A stretch of DNA of 64,000 nucleotides, from assembly GCA_017521025.1 (NCBI GenBank), contig JAFXEB010000016.1, forward strand, positions 1 through 64,000, in the 5' to 3' direction. Source of the stretch: Clostridia bacterium. Lineage in GTDB: Bacteria; Bacillota; Clostridia; Oscillospirales; CAG-382. The notes below the pieces were generated by a model that saw nothing but the letters and a program-made list of their open reading frames with translations, did not search any database and was not told the origin of the DNA. This document shows positions 32,835-40,382 of the stretch, in pieces. How positions within the stretch are numbered: position 1 is the stretch's first letter; every line of letters starts with the position of its first letter. Both the position numbers and the translations under genes were made by a program.

Positions 32835-34756
32835 CCCTTGATAAGGATATGAGGATACTTATAGTAGGTCTTGGCGTTATGGGCGGCGGCTACGCACAAG
32901 CACTCACAGTCAAGGGATATAACGTAGACTGTATAACAAGAACGGAAAAGACCTTAAGCTATGCTTTGGAGCAGGGGATGGTAAAGGGCGGCGCCGTATT
33001 CCCCGACCCCGAGCTTATCAGCGCCGCAGACCTTATAGTTGTGGCACTGTATCCCGAGGCAACGGTGCAGTGGATAGATGAAAACAAGGCGCACTTCAAA
33101 AAGGGTGCCGTTGTAACGGACGTAAGCGGCGTTAAGGGCTGTATCGTGGAGCGCATTCAGGCGCTTATGCCCGACGGTGTGGAGTTTATATCCGCCCACC
33201 CTATGGCGGGCAGGGAGAGCAGCGGTGTTGAAAACAGCGACCCCCACGTTTTCGTAGGCGCAAACTATATAATAACCCCTACCGATAAGAACACCGAGAG
33301 CGCTATAGAGCTGTGCTCGGAGCTTGGCAGGGTCTTAGGCTTTGGACGGATATCGGTGCTGAGCATCGAAAAGCATGACGAGATGATAGCTTTTCTGTCA
33401 CAGCTTACCCACTGTATAGCCGTGAGCCTTATGACCTGCAACAAAGCCCCCGATATGGAACGGTATACGGGCGACTCCTTCCGTGACCTTACCCGTATCG
33501 CAAAGATAAACGACCGTATGTGGTCCGAGCTGTTTATAGCCAATAAGGCGCCTCTGCTCAAGGAGATGGACGGCTTTATAGCTGAGTTTACAAGACTCAG
33601 AGATATGATAGCCGAGGAAAACACAGAGGATATGCGTGCAATGATGCGGCTCTCCACCGAAAGGCGCAGCCGCTTTGATAAACCGAAATCAATCATTCTA
33701 TCTGAAGAAAAGGACAAGAGCAATATGAGCATGAATTTCAACCGCAAATTACCTATTCCTATGGAGATTAAGGAAAGATATCCCGTTACCGCCGCTATGG
33801 AGGAGATAAGAGACAAGCAGGTAATAGAGCTTAAAAAGGTCTTCTCGGGCGAGTCGGATAAGTTTATACTGATAATCGGTCCCTGTTCTGCAGACCACGA
33901 GGATACGGTGCTCAAGTATATCTACAAGCTCCGTGGGGTGCAGGAAAAGGTCAAGGACAAGGTGCTTATCGTGCCTCGTATCTACACCAACAAGCCCCGC
34001 ACCACGGGCGACGGCTACAAGGGTATGCTCCATCAGCCTGACCCCAACTCCGACCCCGATATGCTAAAGGGCATACTCTCTATCCGTGACCTCCATATGA
34101 GAGCCATAAAGGAGACGGGCTTTGCCTGCGCAGACGAGATGCTTTACCCCGAAAACCACCGTTATCTCTCCGACCTGCTTGCATACGTTGCAGTAGGCGC
34201 CCGCAGCACCGAAAATCAACAGCACCGCCTTACCGCCAGCGGTCTTGACGTGCCTGTGGGCATGAAAAACCCCACGGGCGGCGACCTTTCCGTTATGATG
34301 AACTCCATCACCGCAGGTCAACACTCCCACGTGTTCCTCTACCGTGGCTGGGAGGTAAAGAGCGACGGCAACCCCTATACTCACGCCATACTCCGTGGCT
34401 ACGTGGACAAGAGGGGCGTGTCCCATCCCAACTACCACTACGAGGACCTTGTTACCCTGCTTGAGCTTTACGATAAGAGCGGTCTTGCAAACCCCGCAGT
34501 CATCATCGACACCAACCATGCAAACTCCGGCAAGAGATATAACGAGCAGGCCCGTATAGCCAAGGACGTTCTCCATAGCTGTGGCTGCAGTGCAGATATC
34601 AAAAAGCTTGTTAAGGGCCTTATGATAGAGAGCTATCTCTATGACGGCTGCCGCAAGATAGGTGACGAGGAGCTTCTCGGTAAATCTATTACCGACCCCT
34701 GCCTTGGCTGGGAGAAGACCGAGCAGCTTATCTATGATATAGCGGACAAGGTATAA
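32831..34756 (+). CDS. tyrA-aroF: Prephenate dehydrogenase-DAHP synthase fusion
   Basis: 641 residues. Residues about 7-290 are TyrA: MRILIVGLGVMGGGYAQAL (NAD fold), FISAHPMAGRESSGVENSD and the helical C-terminal half. After a short Lys/Ser-rich linker, residues about 299-641 are a type I-alpha (AroF/G/H) DAHP synthase: LIIGPCSADHEDTV, KPRTTGDGYKGML, AVGARSTENQQHR, GMKNPTGGDLS, VIIDTNHANSGKRY and GKSITDPCLGWE. One chain therefore holds the first step of the shikimate pathway and the committed step of tyrosine synthesis, a natural arrangement for tyrosine feedback. An in-frame ATG at 33725 with AAGGA ten bases before it could also yield a free DAHP synthase. Last gene of the operon. Confidence 0.95.
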   Translation: MTLDKDMRILIVGLGVMGGGYAQALTVKGYNVDCITRTEKTLSYALEQGMVKGGAVFPDPELISAADLIVVALYPEATVQWIDENKAHFKKGAVVTDVSGVKGCIVERIQALMPDGVEFISAHPMAGRESSGVENSDPHVFVGANYIITPTDKNTESAIELCSELGRVLGFGRISVLSIEKHDEMIAFLSQLTHCIAVSLMTCNKAPDMERYTGDSFRDLTRIAKINDRMWSELFIANKAPLLKEMDGFIAEFTRLRDMIAEENTEDMRAMMRLSTERRSRFDKPKSIILSEEKDKSNMSMNFNRKLPIPMEIKERYPVTAAMEEIRDKQVIELKKVFSGESDKFILIIGPCSADHEDTVLKYIYKLRGVQEKVKDKVLIVPRIYTNKPRTTGDGYKGMLHQPDPNSDPDMLKGILSIRDLHMRAIKETGFACADEMLYPENHRYLSDLLAYVAVGARSTENQQHRLTASGLDVPVGMKNPTGGDLSVMMNSITAGQHSHVFLYRGWEVKSDGNPYTHAILRGYVDKRGVSHPNYHYEDLVTLLELYDKSGLANPAVIIDTNHANSGKRYNEQARIAKDVLHSCGCSADIKKLVKGLMIESYLYDGCRKIGDEELLGKSITDPCLGWEKTEQLIYDIADKV

Positions 34757-34770
34757 GCGCAGCTATAAAT

Positions 34771-34803
34771 ATGCAGTACGCTCCAAAGACGGGCGTGCTG
34801 CAT
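34771..34803 (+). terminator. Terminator-like stem after the aromatic operon
   Basis: ATGCAGTACGC (34771-34781) pairs with GCGTGCTGCAT (34793-34803) over 11 bases with one G-U, 14 bases past the stop. The T-tract after it is interrupted, so efficiency may be modest. Confidence 0.6.
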
Positions 34804-34860
34804 TTGCCTTTATTATATTGTGGCGTTTTTGAGGTAAAACGGTGTATTTTAAGGGGCACA

Positions 34861-34914
34861 CCACACTTTTCCCCACACTTTTTGCGAATAATAATAAAAA
34901 ATCCCCACACTTTT
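34861..34914. repeat. Three CCACACTTTT direct repeats
   Basis: CCACACTTTT occurs at 34861-34870, 34873-34882 and 34905-34914, and reverse-complement pieces (GTGTGG at 34924-34929) lie just before the promoter at 34929-34957. The layout suggests a binding-site cluster for an unknown regulator of the two genes downstream. Confidence 0.55.
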
Positions 34915-34928
34915 TTGCCCTTGGTGTG

Positions 34929-34957
34929 GTGACATCTTCTTTGGTGTGCAGTATAAT
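34929..34957 (+). promoter_or_regulatory. Promoter of the 35012/35475 gene pair
   Basis: GTGACA (34929-34934), 17-base spacer, TATAAT (34952-34957). Confidence 0.75.
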
Positions 34958-35011
34958 TACACTGTAAGCTTATACATATAAGACACTACAACACAGAAAG
35001 GGAGACAAACT

Positions 35012-35470
35012 ATGAACTATATCGGAAGATGGAAGCTTCATTCGGTTATGACCATGAATGAAGAATGTGATCCCGTGTATATCAGCCCTGAGGAATATCT
35101 TAATTCCCCTATGCCCTACATTGATGAAACGGACGAGTACGCCATTGCAGACGAGATGAAGGAGCGCAGGGCTATGGTTGGCACTGTACTCAAAATATGC
35201 GAGGACGGAAAGCTTTACATGCTTGTTCCCCTGCCTGAGGGCGTTACTAAAGAGCAGGTGGACGAGGCAGTGGCGTCAGGCGAGATCAAGCTTATGGACG
35301 GTGCTATGTGCGACGATCCTATGGCTTGGGAGGAGCGTGACGGTGAGTTTTGGTTTGATACGGGTATCGAGGGCGAGGTCTACGGCGAAAAGGCTGATAG
35401 CTGGGTAAAGCCTATTGACGAAAACGGATTCTTTAATTTCATAAACTTCAGATTTATCAAGGAGGACTAA
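35012..35470 (+). CDS. Hypothetical acidic cytosolic protein
   Basis: 152 residues, strongly acidic, no signal peptide or membrane segment. The start NYIGRWKLHSVMTMN and alternating strand pattern (GKLYMLVPLPEGVTKEQVDE; GEFWFDTGIEGEVYGE) recall small calycin-like beta-barrels, but this is only a shape guess. GGGAGA precedes the ATG. It is followed four bases later by the DUF6935 gene, with which it forms a two-gene unit under a promoter with repeated upstream motifs. Confidence 0.75.
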   Translation: MNYIGRWKLHSVMTMNEECDPVYISPEEYLNSPMPYIDETDEYAIADEMKERRAMVGTVLKICEDGKLYMLVPLPEGVTKEQVDEAVASGEIKLMDGAMCDDPMAWEERDGEFWFDTGIEGEVYGEKADSWVKPIDENGFFNFINFRFIKED

Positions 35471-35474
35471 CAAA

Positions 35475-36074
35475 ATGGGACTTTTCGATGCTTTTAAGAA
35501 AACAGCAGAAAACGCTATCAAGAAGGAGGCTTCCAACGCAGTAAACAGCGCCGTTGCATCGGTTGGCAAGGGCAAAAACCGTACTGAGAGCTTTACCTTC
35601 TCCGCACTTCCTGCAAACGTAGCAGAGCTTCAGGCACTGCCCGAGGCATCCCTTGACTCTGCCTTCAAGACCACGGCGCTCACTATTGCCGCTCTTTGTG
35701 CTTATGAAAAGGACCCAGAGGGTTGTATTGAGATGCTTAACTTCTTAAAGGGCCCTGCTGAGGTCAGCACCTATGAAAAAGGCTTTATTAAGGAACGTCT
35801 TACCGGCAAGTACTACAAGCCCTTCTCTTTCTTCAAGGGCGCTACCCCCGAAAACGGCTATAAGCCTAACGTACCCTACGTTATCGAGGTCAGCGAGACT
35901 CCTTATTCCTTTGACGAGGATAACTGGGCTACCCTTTACGTTAAGAGCGGCGGCGCAGATAACCCCAGACAGATTAAGCTGCGCAAGAAGCCCTCTACAG
36001 GTCAATGGTTCTTAAACGATATTCAGTGCCTTTCCGATATCCGTGTGCCCGTCGAGGAGGATCCTTGGGCATAA
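35475..36074 (+). CDS. DUF6935-type protein
   Basis: 199 residues. After an amphipathic Ala/Lys N-terminus (about 1-30), the body matches DUF6935: LCAYEKDPEGCIEMLNFLKG, FIKERLTGKYYKPFSFFKGA, TPENGYKPNVPYVIEVSE, and SGGADNPRQIKLRKKPSTGQ. The family is common in gut Clostridia and has no known function. Ribosome site AAGGAGG lies within the end of the preceding gene. Confidence 0.82.
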   Translation: MGLFDAFKKTAENAIKKEASNAVNSAVASVGKGKNRTESFTFSALPANVAELQALPEASLDSAFKTTALTIAALCAYEKDPEGCIEMLNFLKGPAEVSTYEKGFIKERLTGKYYKPFSFFKGATPENGYKPNVPYVIEVSETPYSFDEDNWATLYVKSGGADNPRQIKLRKKPSTGQWFLNDIQCLSDIRVPVEEDPWA

Positions 36075-36120
36075 GGGCTTGGGCGTGACCTATAGCACTG
36101 TGTTTTAAGTGAAAAAGAAA

Positions 36121-36160
36121 GACCGTAAAGCTCGGAAATGAGCTTTACGGTCATTTTTTT
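36121..36160. terminator. Terminator between the DUF6935 gene and mscL
   Basis: Perfect 13-bp stem GACCGTAAAGCTC (36121-36133) with GAGCTTTACGGTC (36140-36152), then T7. A-rich sequence on the other side may let it serve mscL too. Confidence 0.88.
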
Positions 36161-36184
36161 ATGCTTTGCTTATCTGAACCGTGA

Positions 36185-36682
36185 CTATTTCTTTACGTTC
36201 TGAGCAAGCAGGTCACGGATCTCCTTAAGAACCTCAGCGTTCTTCTCCTCGATAGTGGGCTCAGCGGGAGCAGCAGGAGCCTCCTCAACCTCTTCTTCCT
36301 TCTTAAGCTTCTTGGCAAGTGCCTCACGCTTCTGCTGGAAAGTCATAGCAGACTTAACGATGATAAACAGCACAAGTGCCACAAGCAAAAAGTCGATTAT
36401 GCTCTGAATAAAGTAGCCGTACTGAATAGCGTTTTCAGCTACAACAACATTACCCTCTGCATCAAGCTCCTCAGGCTTAAGCACGTACTTAAGCTCGTCA
36501 AGAGACTTGTCGCCTATCAGGAAGGTGATAAAGGGCATAAGTATCTTGTCGGTAAGGGCGGTAACTATAGCCTTGAAGGAGTTACCGATGATAACACCGA
36601 CAGCCATATCAAGCACGTTGCCCTTGGTGATGAATTCCTTAAACTGAGTGAAAAAGCCTTTCTTTCCGTTCTTTTTTGACAT
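36185..36682 (-). CDS. mscL: Large-conductance mechanosensitive channel
   Basis: 165 residues from ATG 36682 (AAGGAGGT nine bases before; an earlier in-frame TTG is less likely). Start region FITKGNVLDMAVGVIIGNSF and AIVTALTDKILMPFITFLIG is the pore-lining TM1; TM2 is IIDFLLVALVLFIIVKSA. A charged C-terminal helical bundle ends at AQNVKK, with an Ala/Pro/Glu insert before it. It opens on osmotic downshock. The start codon lies one base after the phosphodiesterase gene. Confidence 0.96.
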   Translation of the reverse strand: MSKKNGKKGFFTQFKEFITKGNVLDMAVGVIIGNSFKAIVTALTDKILMPFITFLIGDKSLDELKYVLKPEELDAEGNVVVAENAIQYGYFIQSIIDFLLVALVLFIIVKSAMTFQQKREALAKKLKKEEEVEEAPAAPAEPTIEEKNAEVLKEIRDLLAQNVKK

Positions 36683-36683
36683 A

Positions 36684-37430
36684 TTAGTCAAACCTCCTTA
36701 ATATTTTCGTCCTTATATCAACAGCCCTGTCAGGGAAGTTGGTAATAACAGCGTCAACGCCCATATCCATCAGTGCCTTAAGATCCTCCTTGCTGTTGGG
36801 GGTATAGGCGTGGATCCTAAGACCTGCCTCGTGAGCCTTGCTCACGTAATCGGGGTCTGCAAGCACGGGGAGATAAGAGGGGTGCAGTGCGGTAGCCTGA
36901 AGCTGCTCACCCAGCATTATGTAGTCGGGGTCATCACCGTAAAGAGGTGCAGTAACGCAGTCAGGGTTCTTTGCCTTTAGCTCCATCAGGTAGTTGTGGC
37001 AGAAGGAGGAGTAGATGACCTGCCCCTTTGCCTTGTACTGCTTTTCAAGCTCAAGCACCTTGTCAACTATGCCGTCGTTAGTCTTCTTGAGCTCTACGTT
37101 TATGACCATACCCGTGGGCAGTATTGCCTCGTATACCTCGCCGAGGGTGGCTATCTTCTCGTCAAGAAAACGCTTGCCGAAGGCATCGGGGTAGCCAAAG
37201 CAAAGCGCCTTAAGCTCGGCAAGGGTCATCTCCTCGATAACGCCCTCGCCGTCTGTAGTCCTGCCGACGCTTGCGTCGTGGCAAACCACTACCTCGCCAT
37301 CCTTGGTAAGGTGAACGTCAAGCTCGATACCGTCAGCACCCAGCCTTGCCGCCATAATGAAGGCGGTAAGCGTGTTTTCGGGTGCGTATGCAGAGGCGCC
37401 TCTGTGCGCCCAGACAGCAGTATATTCCAT
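36684..37430 (-). CDS. Glycerophosphodiester phosphodiesterase
   Basis: 248 residues, GDPD family TIM barrel: AHRGASAYAPENTLTAF, GADGIELDVHLTKDGEVVV with metal-binding Glu/Asp, and CHDASVGRTTDGEG. It cleaves glycerophosphodiesters to glycerol-3-phosphate and an alcohol. No signal peptide, so cytosolic (UgpQ-like). GGGAGG precedes the ATG. Confidence 0.94.
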   Translation of the reverse strand: MEYTAVWAHRGASAYAPENTLTAFIMAARLGADGIELDVHLTKDGEVVVCHDASVGRTTDGEGVIEEMTLAELKALCFGYPDAFGKRFLDEKIATLGEVYEAILPTGMVINVELKKTNDGIVDKVLELEKQYKAKGQVIYSSFCHNYLMELKAKNPDCVTAPLYGDDPDYIMLGEQLQATALHPSYLPVLADPDYVSKAHEAGLRIHAYTPNSKEDLKALMDMGVDAVITNFPDRAVDIRTKILRRFD

Positions 37431-37451
37431 AAAAAGCGACCTCCCTTTCCC

Positions 37452-37643
37452 TTACGCCTCGCCGTTGAGCTTGGCAAGCAGAGCGTCGGCATCTGCGCCG
37501 TGGGCGGCACATGCCTCTGCGACGGTCTCGCTTCTGGAGCAGGGACAGCCGAGACAGTGCATACCTATAGCAAAGAAATGCTCGGCACATTCAGGCTTTT
37601 GGTCGAGAATGTCGCCTACGATGGTGTCTTTGGTGAATTTCAT
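37452..37643 (-). CDS. DUF1858 small protein
   Basis: 63 residues: DTIVGDILDQKPECAEHFFA, then GMHCLGCPCSRSETVAEAC. This is the DUF1858 domain, with a CxxC-type cluster, often found near redox or hybrid-cluster proteins; biochemical role unknown. Its ATG overlaps the stop of the P-type-ATPase-like gene by four bases. Confidence 0.92.
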   Translation of the reverse strand: MKFTKDTIVGDILDQKPECAEHFFAIGMHCLGCPCSRSETVAEACAAHGADADALLAKLNGEA

Positions 37644-40345
37644 AGTGCTTTTTCCTTTCTGATTTTGGTTTTATATGCCTTTACAGTATCGTATATCATA
37701 AGCCCTGCCTGGAAAAGGGCAAATACGGCAAGTGGTAAAGCGGCGGCTATGATAAGCTCTCTGTGGGAGGGCATAGCATAGTCAAGCATAACGCTGAGGT
37801 AGGGAATAACGGCAGGCAGTAAGGATATAGCCACCGCCGATATGCCTGCAAGGGGGATAAGCAGATTCTTGAAGGCGGAGGAGCTGAACACGTGCTGCCA
37901 CTCTGCGCCGAAGAACAGACCAAGCAGTAAGAACAGTCCGTAGCACAGCAGAGCCGCCGTGTATCTGCCGTTTCCCGTAATAGGCTCCGTCAGCAGACCG
38001 TAGGCAAACAGCCCTGCGCCTGCAGTCAGTGAATAGGCAAGGGTCAAAAACAGACCCCGTTTACTGCCCCCGTAGTCCATATTATCCTCAAGCAGTGTTC
38101 TGTGGTCGGGGGTCAGCGCCGCCGCAAGCGTCAGCAAAGGGTTGATAAGCACGCCGCCTATCAGCACGTCCTGCAGTCTTAAAGCCTCCGTCTCGCCCGT
38201 AATAAGGGTGAGCAGAAACAGGAAAAGTACGCTGACGCCGCCCGTAATAAGCTGTCTTGCAGAGCAGACTATCCGTTTATATATCATCTTTGAGGCTCTC
38301 AGCACCGCCTCTACCGTTTTAAGCCCCGTTTTGTAAAGCAGTACGTCTGCGGCGTACTTTACGGTCTCCGGCGTGCCTGCGGCAGGTACAAAGGAAGCGT
38401 CTGCCGCTTTCATAAGCTCAAGCCTGTCGGTGTTGTGGGCGGTCACCGCTACGGTGCGCCCCATATCCTTGCGGATATTAAGAACGTCCAGCCATTGTCT
38501 GTCGTTCAGGTTAAGGTACATCTTGTATTTCTTGCTGTCGGCGATATACAGCCCTCGGTCTAGAAACTTAAGCTCCTCCGAGGACATTATCTCCTTCTCG
38601 CTCTCTATAATACCTGCGTGCTTGGCAAGGCTTACTGCCGTAACGTATGCGTCCTCCGACAGCATCACGGTCTCAATACCGCCTGCGGCGCACTTGTACA
38701 CTGCGCTGGCGGAATCCAGCTTGAAGGAGGTGTACAGTCCGATAAAGCCGTGCAGAACCAGACGCCTTTCTGCGGTGACCGTGTTTTTAAGGCTGTCGCA
38801 GTCGCAAACAGCAGACGCCACCGCTATAACGTGCTGTGATGCGTCACCCATCTCCCTTGCCGCATTCTCCATACGGCGGCGGGAGTAGTCATCAAAGCGG
38901 TTATTGGTGCCCTGAGCATCGTAGCCGGCGCAAAGGGGAAGTATATCCTCGGGCTTGCCCCTAAGCACAAGCAGATTTGAATCATCGTGCAGATACAGGG
39001 CACGGTGTATCTCGCCTGCCTTGTCATACTCTGCCTCTATCCTGAAATATTCCTCGTTAAAGCTGTCGATATTTATGCCGATATCGTCGCATGCCCTTGC
39101 AAGCGAAACGTCGGCAGGCATACCGTAAAACCGCTCCCCAAGCTTGTTGCCCGTGCCGCCGCTGCGCCTTACGTCAGAGCAAAGCAGGGCAAGGGTCATC
39201 ACCTTGCGGATATCCTCACGGCTCTCGGTGTTTACTGCATAGTAGCTGCGGTTTATGTACACACGCTTGGGCTCAAGCTCACTCATAGGGAACGCCACCG
39301 TCTTGTCGCACATCACCGTGTCCGCAACACAAAGGGTATCCACCGCCGCAGGGCGCTTAAGCACGGCGGCGCTCTTGTACATCCTGCGCACGCCTGAGGA
39401 AAAGCCTGTCAGCATAAATGCGCCCGATGCGCCCTGCATTACGCAGGCAACGCTTGCCGCAGCGCTCATATAGGTGCCTACCAAGGGTCTGCCAAGGAAA
39501 AAGCTCAGCATAACGCCGCCAAAGGCAAGGCATGCAGTGCATATTGCAAGAAAATCAAGTCTCTTTTTTGTGTTGGTGTATATTCCGGGCAGACGGTCCT
39601 CCGCCTCCCTCTCGCCGTTGTAAAGCAAGCAGTCCTTGCCCGTGCGGCAGACTATGGCAATAGCTCTGCCCGAGGTAACTATGGTGCCTGCATAGACCAT
39701 ATTATAGCTGCCGCCCTCCTCACTGTCCGTAAGGTAGTCGGCATCCTTCTCCACCGATGCCAGAACGCCGCTTACGGGCGTCTCCAGCACGGAAAGCCTG
39801 TTTGTCTCCGCAAGCCTTGCATCGGCAGGGATGATGCTACCGCTTTCAAGCACTATAATATCCCCCGGCACCAAAGCCACGCTGCTTATGGATACAAGCT
39901 TCCCATCCCTCAGCGCAACGCTCCGCAGAGCGGTATCACGCATGCTCTTGTTAAGAGAATGTGCCGCCTGCCTTTCAAGGGCGGCGCACAACAGCATAAC
40001 TCCCGTAAGCAACGCCGCCAGAGGCGTATATATCTCCGCTCCGTCCGTGAATACTGCGCATATAAGCAGACTCACTATCATCAGGGGCATACATATACCC
40101 TTAAGCTGCTTTTTAACGCAGGAGAGCATAGATTCGTCATACTCAACGGTCTGGTTGTTCAGACCGCTTTCCATCCTCGACCTTCTCACCTGCTGTTTGG
40201 AAAGCCCGTTCTCCATATCGGTGCCGAAATATGCGGCAACCTCGTAAGCCTCCATATCGCAGGGAACAAAGCCCTCGTGCTCTTTCCTGCCGTCGGAAGC
40301 TATTTTATATGAGTCAGTCGTTCTGGCTATCTTGTTATCCTTCAT
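37640..40345 (-). CDS. P-type-ATPase-like membrane protein with degenerate catalytic motifs
   Basis: 901 residues with the layout of a P2-type cation ATPase: N-terminal region, TM pair (about 86-120), actuator domain, TM pair (about 265-315), P/N domains, and about six C-terminal helices. The motifs are altered. The phosphorylation loop is CDKTVAF (Asp347 kept, the GT after DKT lost); the actuator TGES is SGVL, losing the catalytic Glu; the TM4 PEGL is not found (MQGASGAFMLTGF instead); the hinge TGD is SED in VMLSEDAYVTA; GDGxND is AHNTDRLELMKAAD. It is probably not a normal pump; a pseudoenzyme with regulatory or scaffold role is more likely. The frame is intact and of normal length, which argues against a decaying pseudogene. 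Ribosome site not examined in detail. Confidence 0.82.
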   Translation of the reverse strand: MKDNKIARTTDSYKIASDGRKEHEGFVPCDMEAYEVAAYFGTDMENGLSKQQVRRSRMESGLNNQTVEYDESMLSCVKKQLKGICMPLMIVSLLICAVFTDGAEIYTPLAALLTGVMLLCAALERQAAHSLNKSMRDTALRSVALRDGKLVSISSVALVPGDIIVLESGSIIPADARLAETNRLSVLETPVSGVLASVEKDADYLTDSEEGGSYNMVYAGTIVTSGRAIAIVCRTGKDCLLYNGEREAEDRLPGIYTNTKKRLDFLAICTACLAFGGVMLSFFLGRPLVGTYMSAAASVACVMQGASGAFMLTGFSSGVRRMYKSAAVLKRPAAVDTLCVADTVMCDKTVAFPMSELEPKRVYINRSYYAVNTESREDIRKVMTLALLCSDVRRSGGTGNKLGERFYGMPADVSLARACDDIGINIDSFNEEYFRIEAEYDKAGEIHRALYLHDDSNLLVLRGKPEDILPLCAGYDAQGTNNRFDDYSRRRMENAAREMGDASQHVIAVASAVCDCDSLKNTVTAERRLVLHGFIGLYTSFKLDSASAVYKCAAGGIETVMLSEDAYVTAVSLAKHAGIIESEKEIMSSEELKFLDRGLYIADSKKYKMYLNLNDRQWLDVLNIRKDMGRTVAVTAHNTDRLELMKAADASFVPAAGTPETVKYAADVLLYKTGLKTVEAVLRASKMIYKRIVCSARQLITGGVSVLFLFLLTLITGETEALRLQDVLIGGVLINPLLTLAAALTPDHRTLLEDNMDYGGSKRGLFLTLAYSLTAGAGLFAYGLLTEPITGNGRYTAALLCYGLFLLLGLFFGAEWQHVFSSSAFKNLLIPLAGISAVAISLLPAVIPYLSVMLDYAMPSHRELIIAAALPLAVFALFQAGLMIYDTVKAYKTKIRKEKAL

Positions 40346-40382
40346 ATACCGTCACTTCCCTCGGCAAAAAAGCCGCACGTCC

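Noticed and set aside
37640-40345. Functional calcium or magnesium P-type pump
   Set aside because: Every catalytic signature apart from DKT is altered, so calling it a pump would be unsupported.
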